A program made the position numbers and the translations under genes. From assembly GCF_009801115.1 (NCBI RefSeq), contig NZ_VTOL01000001.1, positions 496,001-560,000 of the forward strand: a DNA stretch of 64,000 nucleotides, written 5' to 3'. This stretch comes from Dyadobacter sp. 3J3 (GTDB taxonomy: Bacteria > Bacteroidota > Bacteroidia > Cytophagales > Spirosomataceae). The notes beneath the pieces were generated by a model. The model searched no databases, was not told the DNA's origin, and saw only the letters and a program-made list of their open reading frames with translations. This document shows positions 33,699-43,191 of this stretch, one piece after another (the first letter of the stretch is position 1; the number at the start of each line of letters is the position of its first letter).

Positions 33699-35081
33699 AT
33701 GGCCATTCAAACAGTTGATCCTAATACAAACCAACTACTCAAATCATTCGAAGAAATGAGTTTTCACCAGGTAGATAAAGCGATTTCGCAAGCTTCTTCG
33801 GCTTTTACTGAATGGAGAAAAACAAGCTATGGACAGCGCGCGGATTTACTCCATAAAGTTGCCACCCTGATGCGCGACCAGAAACAATATCTGTCCAGGC
33901 TCATTACCATGGAAATGGGTAAACTTATTGCACAGGCAGAAGGTGAGATTACTTTAAGTGCAGATATACTTGATTATTATGCAGACAACGGCGAAAAATT
34001 CCTGGCGGATAAAACGCTTGCTCCGGAGTTTGGACAGGCCATTATCCGTTACAGCCCCATCGGTGTTTTACTTGGTGTTGAACCCTGGAATTTTCCCTTT
34101 TACCAGGTTGCCCGGTTTGCCGCACCCAATATCATGATTGGCAATACCATACTTGTCAAACATGCCTCCATTGTGCCCCAGTGCGCCATCGCGATCGAAG
34201 ATCTCTTTACAAAAGCCGGTGCGCCAAAAGGTATATACACCAATTTGTTGATTTCCGGTAAACGTGCATCCATGCTGGTATCGGACAAACGTATCAAGGG
34301 TGTTTCACTCACAGGAAGCGAAGCGGCAGGCGCCAGTATCGCTTCCGCAGCTGGAAAAAACCTAAAAAAATCAGTGCTTGAATTAGGAGGAAGTGACGCC
34401 TTTATCATTTTAGAAGACGCAGATATTGATAAAGCAGTGGAGTGGGCGGTTGTAGGACGCATCAATAACAATGGGGAATGCTGTGTGGCGGCCAAGCGGT
34501 TTATAGCGATCGAATCAGTTGCTGACGAATTTATCACAAAATTCAGGGACAAATTGGCGGCCCTGGTCATTGGCGATCCTATGGACGCTGCAACCCAATT
34601 GGGGCCTCTGAGTAGTGAAGAAGCCGCTGTCGCGCTGGCGAGTCAGGTACAAAAATCGGTGGATGCAGGGGCAAAAGTACTGCTTGGCGGAAAACGACCT
34701 GTCAGAGCAGGCGCCTTCATGGAGCCGACCATTCTTACGGATCTGCATCCGGGAATTCCTGCCTATTACGAAGAGCTGTTTGGCCCGGTCGCTTCTTTTT
34801 ACCGGGTTAAAGATGACCAGGCAGCCATTGATCTGGCAAATGATTCTCCCTTCGGTTTGGGCGGATCCGTATTTACACAGGATATTGAACGCGGTAAACG
34901 GATTGCGGATCAGATTGATACCGGTATGGTCTTTATCAACCATCCAACCTGGACCCAGGCCGATTTGCCTTTTGGAGGAACAAAGGGCTCTGGTTATGGC
35001 CGCGAATTATCCGAATTGGGTATTGACGAATTTGTAAATAAAAAACTGATCCGGGTAAGTGATTTGTCCGATCCTTTCTAA
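33699..35081 (+). CDS. NAD(P)-dependent succinate-semialdehyde/aldehyde dehydrogenase
   Basis: A 460-residue ALDH oxidising an aldehyde to the acid. The Rossmann core shows EPWNFPFYQVARFAAPN, TGSEAAG, the general base Glu228 in LELGG and catalytic Cys262 in NNGECC, with the usual EELFGPVASFY later. The lack of an N-terminal extension and the sequence EPWNFPFYQ fit the GabD/Sad branch often annotated as succinate-semialdehyde dehydrogenase. The substrate is inferred. It follows the kinase gene by 83 bases and is followed by its own hairpin terminator. Confidence 0.92.
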   Translation: MAIQTVDPNTNQLLKSFEEMSFHQVDKAISQASSAFTEWRKTSYGQRADLLHKVATLMRDQKQYLSRLITMEMGKLIAQAEGEITLSADILDYYADNGEKFLADKTLAPEFGQAIIRYSPIGVLLGVEPWNFPFYQVARFAAPNIMIGNTILVKHASIVPQCAIAIEDLFTKAGAPKGIYTNLLISGKRASMLVSDKRIKGVSLTGSEAAGASIASAAGKNLKKSVLELGGSDAFIILEDADIDKAVEWAVVGRINNNGECCVAAKRFIAIESVADEFITKFRDKLAALVIGDPMDAATQLGPLSSEEAAVALASQVQKSVDAGAKVLLGGKRPVRAGAFMEPTILTDLHPGIPAYYEELFGPVASFYRVKDDQAAIDLANDSPFGLGGSVFTQDIERGKRIADQIDTGMVFINHPTWTQADLPFGGTKGSGYGRELSELGIDEFVNKKLIRVSDLSDPF

Positions 35082-35126
35082 TTTTATGTAAGGAAAACAG
35101 TATCTTACACAACATCAAACAAAACT

Positions 35127-35158
35127 GAAGAAGACACTTTTAGATGTCTTCTTCCTTC
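35127..35158 (+). terminator. Hairpin terminator after the aldehyde dehydrogenase gene
   Basis: A perfect 10-bp stem (GAAGAAGACA at 35127-35136 with TGTCTTCTTC at 35145-35154, 8-base loop) is followed by a pyrimidine-rich, not pure T, tail. Confidence 0.6.
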
Positions 35159-35173
35159 CTTTAAAACATCGTT

Positions 35174-36208
35174 ATGAAAACAAGACAAATTGTACTCGCC
35201 TCAAGACCAGTGGGTATGCCGACAAAGGAAAATTTCAGATTTGAAAGTATTGATCTGCCCGAAATAAAAGAAGGAGAAGTCCTGCTCAAAGGGCTGTACT
35301 ACTCGGTAGATCCATATATGCGGGGTAGAATGAATGACGCTAAATCTTACGCGCCACCGTTTCAACTGAATGAGCCTTTTACAGGCGGTGTAATAGCTCG
35401 TGTTACCGAAAGCAAATCAGATTCATTTGCCATTGGTGACTATGTTCTGGGTCCTTTGCCGTGGCGGGAAAATTGCATTGCCAATGAAAAAGATATTCGC
35501 CCAATAGACGCAACGGTTGCTCCTGCGAGTTATTACCTCGGTGTTCTTGGTATGCCAGGTCTCACCGCCTACGTTGGACTCATGCACATTGGGAAACCAA
35601 AATCCGGTGAAACGGTGGTGGTATCTGGCGCAGCCGGAGCGGTAGGTATTGTGGTAGGCCAAATTGCTAAGATTCAGGGATGCCGGGTAATTGGTATTGC
35701 AGGCTCAGATGAAAAGATAAATATTTTGAAAAATGAATTTGGATTTGATCAGGCCATAAATTACAAAACAACACCTGATATGGGAAAAGCCATTGCAGAA
35801 GCCTGTCCTGATGGTGTTGATATTTATTTTGATAATGTAGGCGGTGTCATTTCAGATGCGGTGATCAGCCACATGAATTTTCATTCACGCATACCTTTGT
35901 GCGGACAAATCTCTCTTTATAACAATACTTCGGACGCCACTGGCCCAAGGTTACAGCCTATGATGCTGACCAGAAGCATACTGATGCAGGGATTCATAGT
36001 CGGTGATTTCCAAAATCTATTTCCCGAAGCCATCCAGCATTTATCGCAATGGATTAAAGAAGGAAAGTTAAAATTCACAGAAACCGTGATTCATGGTTTT
36101 GACCAGTTACCTGCCGCGCTGTTGGGATTGTTTAGCGGGCAAAACGAAGGAAAAATGATTGTGCAGGCGGAAGAAAAGGATCCAATTCCAGCTGAAAAAA
36201 GAGTGTGA
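35174..36208 (+). CDS. NADP-dependent MDR-family oxidoreductase (CurA/prostaglandin reductase-like)
   Basis: A 344-residue medium-chain reductase without the zinc ligands of alcohol dehydrogenases. It starts RQIVLASRPVGMPTKENFRF, as in CurA/LTB4-dehydrogenase-like enzymes, and has the nucleotide loop VVSGAAGAVGIVVGQIAK and the MILTRS-like stretch (MMLTRSILMQGFIVGDF). These enzymes reduce activated C=C bonds of enones with NADPH, often in detoxification of reactive carbonyls. It sits next to an aldehyde dehydrogenase, consistent with reactive-aldehyde handling. Confidence 0.9.
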   Translation: MKTRQIVLASRPVGMPTKENFRFESIDLPEIKEGEVLLKGLYYSVDPYMRGRMNDAKSYAPPFQLNEPFTGGVIARVTESKSDSFAIGDYVLGPLPWRENCIANEKDIRPIDATVAPASYYLGVLGMPGLTAYVGLMHIGKPKSGETVVVSGAAGAVGIVVGQIAKIQGCRVIGIAGSDEKINILKNEFGFDQAINYKTTPDMGKAIAEACPDGVDIYFDNVGGVISDAVISHMNFHSRIPLCGQISLYNNTSDATGPRLQPMMLTRSILMQGFIVGDFQNLFPEAIQHLSQWIKEGKLKFTETVIHGFDQLPAALLGLFSGQNEGKMIVQAEEKDPIPAEKRV

Positions 36209-36296
36209 TGAAAGAACATTATGATACGGTTGAAATACAAAATGTTTACATTCGAATTCCCCGGGTTAATAAGAACCTTTACCTGCAAGTAAAATC

Positions 36297-37046
36297 ATGT
36301 TCCGACACTCCGGCACACATCGTACACCAAAACACAATCTGAAACTGGCTACCCTACTGGGTCTTACAGCCGGGTTTGTTAATGCAGAAGGATTTCTTGG
36401 ATTTTCCGTACTTACAACTAACATTACCGGCCATGCTGCATTACTAGCCGAAGGAATTGCGCAGCAAAACTGGCAAAATGCACAAGTCATTGTTTTATGG
36501 ATGCTTTTATTTCTTGCGGGCGCTTTTACATCCGGACTATTCTTATCTCTTTTTGGCGCAAATCAACGTTACTCCTATTCCATTCCACTTGTGATCGAAA
36601 TAGCCGTACTTGTATTTTCGGCACTCTATGGATACAAATTTGATGGGACTAAATTATCCCAACTCGTTTTTGCCGGTAGTCTGCTTTTTGCAATGGGTTT
36701 GCAGAATGCACTGGTTTCGCTGGTTTCCGGATCCTTGGTAAGGACAACTCATCTTACTGGGACATTTACGGATCTTGGCATTGATCTGGCGCAATTGGTG
36801 AACAGCACTAATGACAACCGTCCAATTATTCATTCAAAAATAAAACTTAGATTATTCATCATTGGCTCCTTCATATTGGGAGCAATTGCCGGTGCTTATC
36901 TGTTTCAACGTATAGGATTTAAATCATTTTTTGTTCCTGTTCTTATTTTAACTTTTGTGCTGCTTTACGATATTTTCAGAATTAATGTAAAGCGGTATTA
37001 TCGCACAACTTCAAGGGCTTTCAAAGGGGACGTGAGTCAAAATTAG
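36297..37046 (+). CDS. YoaK family (DUF1275) membrane protein
   Basis: A 249-residue protein with about six membrane segments. The family signature runs ATLLGLTAGFVNAEGFLGFSVLTTNITGHAALLAEG near the N-terminus and MGLQNALVSLVSGSLVRTTHLTGTFTDLGIDLA in the middle. The function is unknown; it is a small multi-spanning transporter-like protein. It follows the reductase gene by 88 bases. Confidence 0.9.
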   Translation: MFRHSGTHRTPKHNLKLATLLGLTAGFVNAEGFLGFSVLTTNITGHAALLAEGIAQQNWQNAQVIVLWMLLFLAGAFTSGLFLSLFGANQRYSYSIPLVIEIAVLVFSALYGYKFDGTKLSQLVFAGSLLFAMGLQNALVSLVSGSLVRTTHLTGTFTDLGIDLAQLVNSTNDNRPIIHSKIKLRLFIIGSFILGAIAGAYLFQRIGFKSFFVPVLILTFVLLYDIFRINVKRYYRTTSRAFKGDVSQN

Positions 37047-37560
37047 ACCGGGCATTACCGACAGGAATTAACAAAATCAATGGTGAAATTCATTATCATT
37101 TCAATAATCTGAACGACCTAAAAGCCACTTGTCTCAATAACACTATTTTAAAAATCCCTGCTGATTGCCTTTATCGGAAATCCCGCACTTTCAATATTCC
37201 TGCCAAGTATCGGACGCCAATGCCCACGCCATTACCTTACTGATCCCAAAGCCACAGTCTGGACAGTATCCATAAAACAGATATACTGTGAATCATAATT
37301 GGTTACCTGCGCAGTTTTATTTAATATTCACTTGCCTATACAAGACGGCATACTTCCAAATAAATAGTCAACTACCGGCTATTTAAATATAACAATCAAA
37401 AGTAATGGCACGGTTGTAGTAGCTGTTATTTGCCACCACAAAGTTTGCCGGATTTATTCCGGATTCCATTACACATCAATTTTCATTCGTTGCATTGATC
37501 ACAGATTAGCCTGGCAAATTCTGTATTTAACAACGGAAGAAATTACCAACGCATATCACA
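37047..37560. other. Intergenic region, 514 bases
   Basis: No convincing gene. A frame from about 37050 to 37243 (LPTGINKINGEIHYHFNNLN) is open without a start. A copy of the 10-base core ATCACAGATT occurs at 37498-37507, upstream of the first AraC gene. A TGGCACG at about 37417 lacks a proper -12 element. Confidence 0.4.
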
Positions 37561-38121
37561 ATGATACTCTACATCAAATACATGGTCAGCCTGCGTTGCA
37601 AAATGCTGGTGAAAGAAGAATTGACCAAATTAGGACTTCATTATGTGATCGTAGATTTAGGGACGGTTGAGATTCTGGAAGATATCACGCAGCATCAGCA
37701 CGAGGAGCTTAAAAAAAACCTGCTCCGCTCGGGACTTGAACTGCTTGATGATAAAAAAGGTATTCTGATCGAAAAAATAAAGGCAGTGATCGTAGAGATG
37801 GTTCATTATGCGGATGAACTGCCGATAACCAACTATTCTGATTACATCAGTGAAAAACTGGGGTATGACTACACGTACCTGTCCAACACATTTTCAGAGG
37901 TAAAAGGAATAAACATTCAACAGTTCATTATTCTGCACAAAATTGAAAAGGTAAAAGAATTATTATTATATGAAGATTTCAATTTAACGGAAATAGCATA
38001 CCGGCTGCATTACAGCAGTGTATCACACCTGTCAAACCAGTTCAAAAAAATCACTGGACTGTCGCCCTCCTACTTCAAAAAACTTAAAATGCACCGGATT
38101 GAAAATCTGGAAAATATGTGA
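37561..38121 (+). CDS. Short AraC-family regulator, paralogue 1
   Basis: A 186-residue protein. The N-terminal half (MVSLRCKMLVKEELTKLGL, then LLDDKKGILIEKIKAVIVE) is not a cupin sensor but a small alpha/beta region seen in a Bacteroidota AraC subgroup. The C-terminal half has two helix-turn-helix motifs (YSDYISEKLGYDYTYLSNTF and LTEIAYRLHYSSVSHLSNQFKKITGLSPS). It is about two-thirds identical by eye to the gene at 39189, so the pair arose by duplication. Likely regulates the stress genes around it; that is inference. Confidence 0.88.
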   Translation: MILYIKYMVSLRCKMLVKEELTKLGLHYVIVDLGTVEILEDITQHQHEELKKNLLRSGLELLDDKKGILIEKIKAVIVEMVHYADELPITNYSDYISEKLGYDYTYLSNTFSEVKGINIQQFIILHKIEKVKELLLYEDFNLTEIAYRLHYSSVSHLSNQFKKITGLSPSYFKKLKMHRIENLENM

Positions 38122-38227
38122 AATATGTAAGTTCTTCTGATCCTTATGTAAGGTTTAAAACCAGCAATAAACCCACCTTTGTAAACCGGATTACACCATC
38201 ACTGAAATCCGTATTCAGAAAAATAAC

Positions 38228-38509
38228 ATGAAACCAGAAAAACAGCAACGTGTCAATGAAATCATCCAGGTGCTTAACGCTAACCTGAAAATCGATGAAA
38301 ATAATAAGGACACCTCAAAACAGGAAAATGTGATCCGAAAAGCGGCAAAAAAACTCTACGAAGATTTCCTACATATTGCAAAAAAGAAATTATCCAAAGA
38401 AAACAAACGCTTTGCATTTGAATTGAAAAAGCAACTTAAAAAAGCAAGAAAGGCCGAAACAACAATAGCCGTTGCTGCATTGCTTAAAAACAATATTGAA
38501 CTTGCCTGA
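38228..38509 (+). CDS. Small basic helical protein, unknown
   Basis: A 93-residue protein with no recognised domain. It is rich in Lys and predicted wholly helical, with heptad-like runs (VIRKAAKKLYEDFLHIAKKKLSK, FAFELKKQLKKARKAETT). No signal or membrane segment. It follows the first AraC gene by about 100 bases in the same direction. Confidence 0.6.
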   Translation: MKPEKQQRVNEIIQVLNANLKIDENNKDTSKQENVIRKAAKKLYEDFLHIAKKKLSKENKRFAFELKKQLKKARKAETTIAVAALLKNNIELA

Positions 38510-38611
38510 CTTTGAAGCCTAGTGGCTTATTAATCCCGGATATTCTTGACATTTATTGATGAACCTTTAGATCTAATCATCAAAAAACTCATTCACTTTA
38601 CATAATGAATC

Positions 38612-38902
38612 ATGACAAAAAACACAGAAATCCATAAAATATGGGAACCTGATTATGATTCCGAAACCGCCAGAACTGAAACCGATAAAAACCTGAAAGA
38701 AAAAGTAATAAATGCTTTGCGGGCAAACACATTTATTAACTGCGAAAAAATAAGAGTCCGTGTAACGGGACGCCTTGTATTTCTGGAAGGAGAGGTTCAT
38801 CTGCAAAAGGAAAGAATTTCAGCTCAAAAATGTATCAGAGACATCTTCGGGATCCGGGCGGTGATCAACTACATTACCTACCATAATGAATACGCTAAGT
38901 AA
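38612..38902 (+). CDS. BON domain protein
   Basis: A 96-residue protein with one BON domain (about 26-90): LKEKVINALRANTFINCEKIRVRVTG then LVFLEGEVHLQKERISAQKC and GIRAVINYI. BON domains bind phospholipid or other envelope parts and are common in OsmY-like stress proteins. There is no signal peptide, so it is probably cytoplasmic. It is followed by a terminator. Confidence 0.85.
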   Translation: MTKNTEIHKIWEPDYDSETARTETDKNLKEKVINALRANTFINCEKIRVRVTGRLVFLEGEVHLQKERISAQKCIRDIFGIRAVINYITYHNEYAK

Positions 38903-38959
38903 AAAACTCTGGTTGTAAACAGGTCTGCTGTACAATACCGAATATTATATATTTACAAA

Positions 38960-38990
38960 ACGGAGGTAACGATCATTACCTCCGTTTTTT
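38960..38990 (+). terminator. Rho-independent terminator after the BON gene
   Basis: A perfect 10-bp stem (ACGGAGGTAA at 38960-38969 with TTACCTCCGT at 38976-38985, 6-base loop) and T6 tail to 38990. Confidence 0.92.
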
Positions 38991-39188
38991 GTGCCAGAAG
39001 CGCAAAAATTACATTGGGAATCGATTACCTTCCCCTCATGCACCACTGTAATCACAATCATAACCGATTGTGATGATTGTCATCTATTTAGGCCAAACAT
39101 ACCCCTACCTTTCATATAGTTAAAAAAAATCCCCGGCCGGATAAACCATCCATATCCGGTTTCACCGTATCTATCAAACTTAACTTAT

Positions 39189-39749
39189 ATGGTACTCTAT
39201 ATTAAAAACATGGTTAGTTTACGCTGCAAAATCAGGGTGACCGAAGAACTGGCAAAGCTGGGACTGGGTTGTAGCAAGGTTGAACTGGGTGTAGTTCAAC
39301 TCGTGAAAAAAATAACCGTTACACAGCGGAAACGACTTAGAGAAAACTTAATCGATTCAGGTCTTGAACTTTTGGAGGATAGAAAAAGTATCCTGATTGA
39401 AAAAATAAAAAATGTGATCATTGAACTCGTGCACTATACCGATGACATGCCCAAGATCAACTATTCCGACTACATCAGCAAAAGACTCGGCTATGATTAT
39501 ACTTATTTATCAAATCTGTTTTCTGAGCAAAAAGGAATTAATATACAGCATTTTATCATTAACCATAAAATTGAAAGGGTTAAGGAGCTGCTTCAATACA
39601 AGGAATTAAACCTGACAGAAATTTCCTACAAACTTCATTACAGCAGCGTATCACATCTTTCCAACCAATTCAAAAAAGTGACAGGACTGTCGCCATCCAT
39701 ATACAAACATCAAAGTCAAAAAAGGTGGAATAATTTGGAAAACATGTGA
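39189..39749 (+). CDS. Short AraC-family regulator, paralogue 2
   Basis: A 186-residue protein closely similar to the gene at 37561-38121: same N-terminus pattern (MVLYIKNMVSLRCK), the ESG-like middle (LLEDRKSILIEKIKNVIIE), and the same two helix-turn-helix motifs (YSDYISKRLGYDYTYLSNLF and LTEISYKLHYSSVSHLSNQFKKVTGLSPS). The two differ mainly in the N-terminal half, so they may read different signals but bind similar DNA. It has no close downstream partner for coexpression. Confidence 0.88.
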   Translation: MVLYIKNMVSLRCKIRVTEELAKLGLGCSKVELGVVQLVKKITVTQRKRLRENLIDSGLELLEDRKSILIEKIKNVIIELVHYTDDMPKINYSDYISKRLGYDYTYLSNLFSEQKGINIQHFIINHKIERVKELLQYKELNLTEISYKLHYSSVSHLSNQFKKVTGLSPSIYKHQSQKRWNNLENM

Positions 39750-39915
39750 AAAGTATAACTTTTTACATGTTTTCTATAACACCTTATAACCAGAACTTTT
39801 GAAACTTTATGTATTATATCTAGATGATCAGATTGGTTTTGACAAATCCTCAGCTACGTATACAGTTAAAAGTCATTAAAATATATTCAGGCAGGAATCG
39901 TTAAATCAAATTAAT

Positions 39916-40206
39916 ATGACAATAGGAAAAGGATTATGCAGCTTGCTGCTTGCTGGCTCAGCAGGCTTTGCAATAGGATTATTGTTGGCTCCTGATAAAG
40001 GTTCGCAGACCAGAAAAAAAAGACAGCAGAAAGCAGAAGACTTTCTTGATGATGAGATTACTGGGTACAACCGTATTGTTTGTAATGTGAAAACAAAAAT
40101 TGATGCGATATTAAACGGTATTTCGATACCCGTGGATGATAACATAAGCAACTGGGCAGATGCGGATCAAAAAATGAAAAATGATCAGCATCATATAAAA
40201 GTCTGA
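39916..40206 (+). CDS. YtxH-like gas-vesicle-type membrane protein
   Basis: A 96-residue protein with one membrane segment (about 5-25) that ends GLLLAPDKGSQTRKKRQQKAEDF, the signature of YtxH-family stress proteins. The rest is hydrophilic. In Bacillus the family is general-stress induced; here only the sequence similarity is seen. It lies between the second AraC gene and the 2-hydroxyacid dehydrogenase gene. Confidence 0.85.
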   Translation: MTIGKGLCSLLLAGSAGFAIGLLLAPDKGSQTRKKRQQKAEDFLDDEITGYNRIVCNVKTKIDAILNGISIPVDDNISNWADADQKMKNDQHHIKV

Positions 40207-40266
40207 CGATACTTACTGCTGACATGACCGGTACAGGGTAAATTCGCGTAATCCAAAACCGGTATT

Positions 40267-41247
40267 ATGAAAGTAGTAGCATATAGTATAAAAAACTTTG
40301 AAAAGAAGTTTTTGGCCAGGGCCAATCAAAAAAAACACGACATTACGCTGATATCCAACACACTTACTTTAGCTAACTGCGGTTTTGCAGAAGGAAAAGA
40401 AGCCATTCTTGTTTCTATCCATGATGATCTTACGGCACCAGTGGTCAATAAACTGGCCGATATCGGTATTAAATACATCGCAACGCGTTCTGCCGGAACT
40501 GATCATATTGATAAAAAAGCTGCTAAACTGAGAGGAGTAAAAATTGCCAGCGTTCCGGCTTATTCACCTACTTCGATCGCCGAGCATGCAGTTGCGTTGG
40601 CTATGGCACTAAACCGCCATATCATAAAGGCCGATGCAGATAGTCATCATTATAACTTTAAACTTGACGGGTTGACAGGATTTACCTTTTCAGGAAAAAC
40701 AGTGGGGATAATCGGGTTAGGAAATACCGGACAGGCCGCCGCAGCTATTTTTAATGGTTTGGGATGTCAAGTATTAGGTTTTGATGTTTTTGTCAATGAC
40801 AAACTTGAAAGAATAAAGCAGGTTTCACTGGAAATCTTATTAAGCCAGTCCGATATTATCTCCCTGCATTTACCACTTACACCTCAGACGAGACATATGA
40901 TTGACACTTCCAGCATAGCGCTTATGAAAGACGGAGTGATGCTTATCAATACTTCCCGGGGTGCATTAATCAAATCCGCTGACCTGCCCCAAGCACTTGA
41001 TCAGGGAAAGATCGGATATCTGGGAATTGATGTTTATGAATATGAAAACAACATTTTCTCTCAGGATGCACATCGTGGCGAAAGTAAAGATGCTTTGCTT
41101 TTGAAACTGCTGGGCTATCCGAATGTAATTGTAACCCCACACCAGGCATTTCTAACCGTTGAAGCTTTGGAGGAAATTGCCAGTCAGACAATTCTTAGTC
41201 TAAATCATTGGCAGGACAACTTATCGGAGACCTTTGTCAGCAACTGA
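40267..41247 (+). CDS. D-2-hydroxyacid dehydrogenase (D-lactate dehydrogenase-like)
   Basis: A 326-residue enzyme with the NAD loop GIIGLGNTGQAAA, HLPLTPQTRHMID, INTSRGALI (catalytic Arg region), and VTPHQAFLT (catalytic His). Sequence style and ending match fermentative D-lactate dehydrogenase of the LdhA type, which reduces pyruvate with NADH. The related function as a hydroxypyruvate reductase cannot be excluded. With phosphoketolase and glycogen phosphorylase nearby it completes a possible fermentation set. Confidence 0.88.
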   Translation: MKVVAYSIKNFEKKFLARANQKKHDITLISNTLTLANCGFAEGKEAILVSIHDDLTAPVVNKLADIGIKYIATRSAGTDHIDKKAAKLRGVKIASVPAYSPTSIAEHAVALAMALNRHIIKADADSHHYNFKLDGLTGFTFSGKTVGIIGLGNTGQAAAAIFNGLGCQVLGFDVFVNDKLERIKQVSLEILLSQSDIISLHLPLTPQTRHMIDTSSIALMKDGVMLINTSRGALIKSADLPQALDQGKIGYLGIDVYEYENNIFSQDAHRGESKDALLLKLLGYPNVIVTPHQAFLTVEALEEIASQTILSLNHWQDNLSETFVSN

Positions 41248-41294
41248 AAAAGATTCTAATATACAGGCATTCATCATAAATTATTGAAATTACA

Positions 41295-42074
41295 ATGGCC
41301 TATACTGCATTGATTACAGGAGCCTCCAGCGGAATCGGTTTGGAACTGGCCAAAATCCATGCTTCAAAAGGAGGCAATCTGGTTTTGGTTGCAAGAAACA
41401 AAGTAAAGCTTGATAAGCTCAAATCAGAACTGGTTGAAAAGTACAAGATCTCCGTTTGCATCATTGTAATGGATCTTTCAGTTGAAGGTTCAGCGCAAAA
41501 GGTCTATGACCAGACTACACTGGAAAAAATCCAGATTGATTGTCTTATCAACAATGCAGGTTTCGGAGACTTTGGTTTCTTTTCCCAAACTGATACTGCC
41601 AAGACAGTGAGCATGATCAACCTGAATATCACGGCGCTGACATTGTTGACGAAGTTATACCTGACTGATATGCTTGACAGAAAAGGTGGCAGAATATTAA
41701 ATGTCGCCTCCATAGCCGCCTTTCAGCCCGGCCCGAAAATGGCGGTTTATTCCGCGACAAAGGCCTATGTTTTAAGTTTTTCGCAGGCTATTGGTAATGA
41801 GGTGGCTCATCTGGGCGTAACCGTTACTGCACTCTGCCCCGGCGCGACGCAAAGCGGATTTCAGGCTGCGGCATCCATGCAGGAAAGTAAAATGTTTAAT
41901 AACAAAAACCTTCCCTCTTCCAAAGAAGTGGCAGCGTACGGCTATGACGCGATGATAAAAGGGAAAAGTGTAGCCATACCAGGCTTTTTGAATAATATCA
42001 TGGCGGATGCTGTGGGCCTTATGCCAAGAAAGTGGGTTCTCAAACTGGTAAGAAAAATTCAGGATGCAGCTTAA
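41295..42074 (+). CDS. Short-chain dehydrogenase/reductase (SDR)
   Basis: A 259-residue SDR with the cofactor loop TGASSGIGLEL near the N-terminus, NNAG in the active site, catalytic Ser in VASIAAF and Tyr-Lys in YSATKAY. It resembles YqjQ/DltE-type classical SDRs; the substrate is unknown. Its last 11 bases overlap the next gene, an adaptor, suggesting coupling, although the functional link is not evident. Confidence 0.9.
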   Translation: MAYTALITGASSGIGLELAKIHASKGGNLVLVARNKVKLDKLKSELVEKYKISVCIIVMDLSVEGSAQKVYDQTTLEKIQIDCLINNAGFGDFGFFSQTDTAKTVSMINLNITALTLLTKLYLTDMLDRKGGRILNVASIAAFQPGPKMAVYSATKAYVLSFSQAIGNEVAHLGVTVTALCPGATQSGFQAAASMQESKMFNNKNLPSSKEVAAYGYDAMIKGKSVAIPGFLNNIMADAVGLMPRKWVLKLVRKIQDAA

Positions 42075-43191
42075 AATTAAAAATCACACCGCACACGCCA
42101 GACAAGGCCTAAGCATACATTATGCGCTCTTTTGCATTTTACTTACGTTGACAAATTGTAAAAAAGATCCGCAAAAGCTGAAACCTACCCTGGAACCTGT
42201 CACCGAATCGGTATATGCTTCGGGTATCGTAAAAAGTAAAAACCAGTATCAGGTTTACGCGGCTGCCACTGGCATTCTCAGCAAGATTTTAGTCAGCAAA
42301 GGAGATATCGTTTCCAAAGGAACGCCGTTGATGCTAATCACCAATACTACCGCCAAATTGAACACCGAAAACGCATTACTGAATGCGGAATATGCTTCAT
42401 CCGTTTCCAATAAGGAAAAATTTGATGAACTTTCCATAGCGATCGAACTTGCCAAAACAAAGCTGGACAACGACCTTTCGCTATTGCAAAGGCAGAAAAA
42501 CCTCTGGGCACAAAACGTGGGGACCCGCAATGACCTGGATGCCAGGCAGCTCGCTTATACCAGTTCTGAAAACGCTTATCAAACCGCAAAGCTTCGATTT
42601 ACTGAGCTTCAGAAGCAAATCAGTTTTCAGCAAAAACAGTCACGTAAAACACTGGAAATATCAAAAACCACATCAGGAGATTACACCGTCAGAAGCCAGT
42701 GGGACGGAAAAGTCTATGATATTTTGAAAAAAACCGGCGAGATGGTCAACACCCTAAACCCTGTTGCACTTGTAGGCGATGCAAATGATTTTTTATTGGA
42801 ATTGCAGATCGACGAATATGATATTACAAGAATACACGTGGGGCAAAAAATGCTGCTCACCATGGATAGCTATAAAGGACAAGTTTTTCAGGCGGTAGTC
42901 ACCAAGATAATTCCCGTCATGAACGAGCGGTCCAAATCCTTCACCGTTGAAGCCGGATTTATCAAACCGCCTGCGGTTCTGTACCCCAACCTGACCTGTG
43001 AAGCCAACATTGTGATCCGCGAAAAGAAGAAAGCTTTGACGATACCAAGAAATTACCTGATGCCCGGAGATTACGTTTTACTGGAAAATAATCAGAAAAG
43101 AAGCGTTGTGACAGGACTTAAAGATTATCAAAAGGTAGAAATTATTTCAGGCCTACTGGTTAGTGACGTTATTATAATGCCTCAGGAATGA
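42064..43191 (+). CDS. HlyD-type adaptor lipoprotein of ABC exporter 2
   Basis: A 375-residue membrane-fusion protein with a lipobox near residue 31 (LTLTNCKK), so it is anchored by lipid to the inner or outer membrane. The lipoyl part (VYAAATGILSKILVSKGDIVSKG), helical hairpin (about 100-205) and barrel domain (DFLLELQIDEYDIT) follow. It overlaps the SDR stop by 11 bases and the permease start by 4 bases (ATGA), so the order is SDR, adaptor, permease, ATPase in one transcript. No TolC is adjacent. Confidence 0.9.
   Translation: MQLKIKNHTAHARQGLSIHYALFCILLTLTNCKKDPQKLKPTLEPVTESVYASGIVKSKNQYQVYAAATGILSKILVSKGDIVSKGTPLMLITNTTAKLNTENALLNAEYASSVSNKEKFDELSIAIELAKTKLDNDLSLLQRQKNLWAQNVGTRNDLDARQLAYTSSENAYQTAKLRFTELQKQISFQQKQSRKTLEISKTTSGDYTVRSQWDGKVYDILKKTGEMVNTLNPVALVGDANDFLLELQIDEYDITRIHVGQKMLLTMDSYKGQVFQAVVTKIIPVMNERSKSFTVEAGFIKPPAVLYPNLTCEANIVIREKKKALTIPRNYLMPGDYVLLENNQKRSVVTGLKDYQKVEIISGLLVSDVIIMPQE

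Noticed and set aside
37417-37435. Second TGGCACG sequence upstream of the first AraC gene
   Set aside because: The -12 region reads TAGT rather than TTGC, so it does not fit sigma-54.
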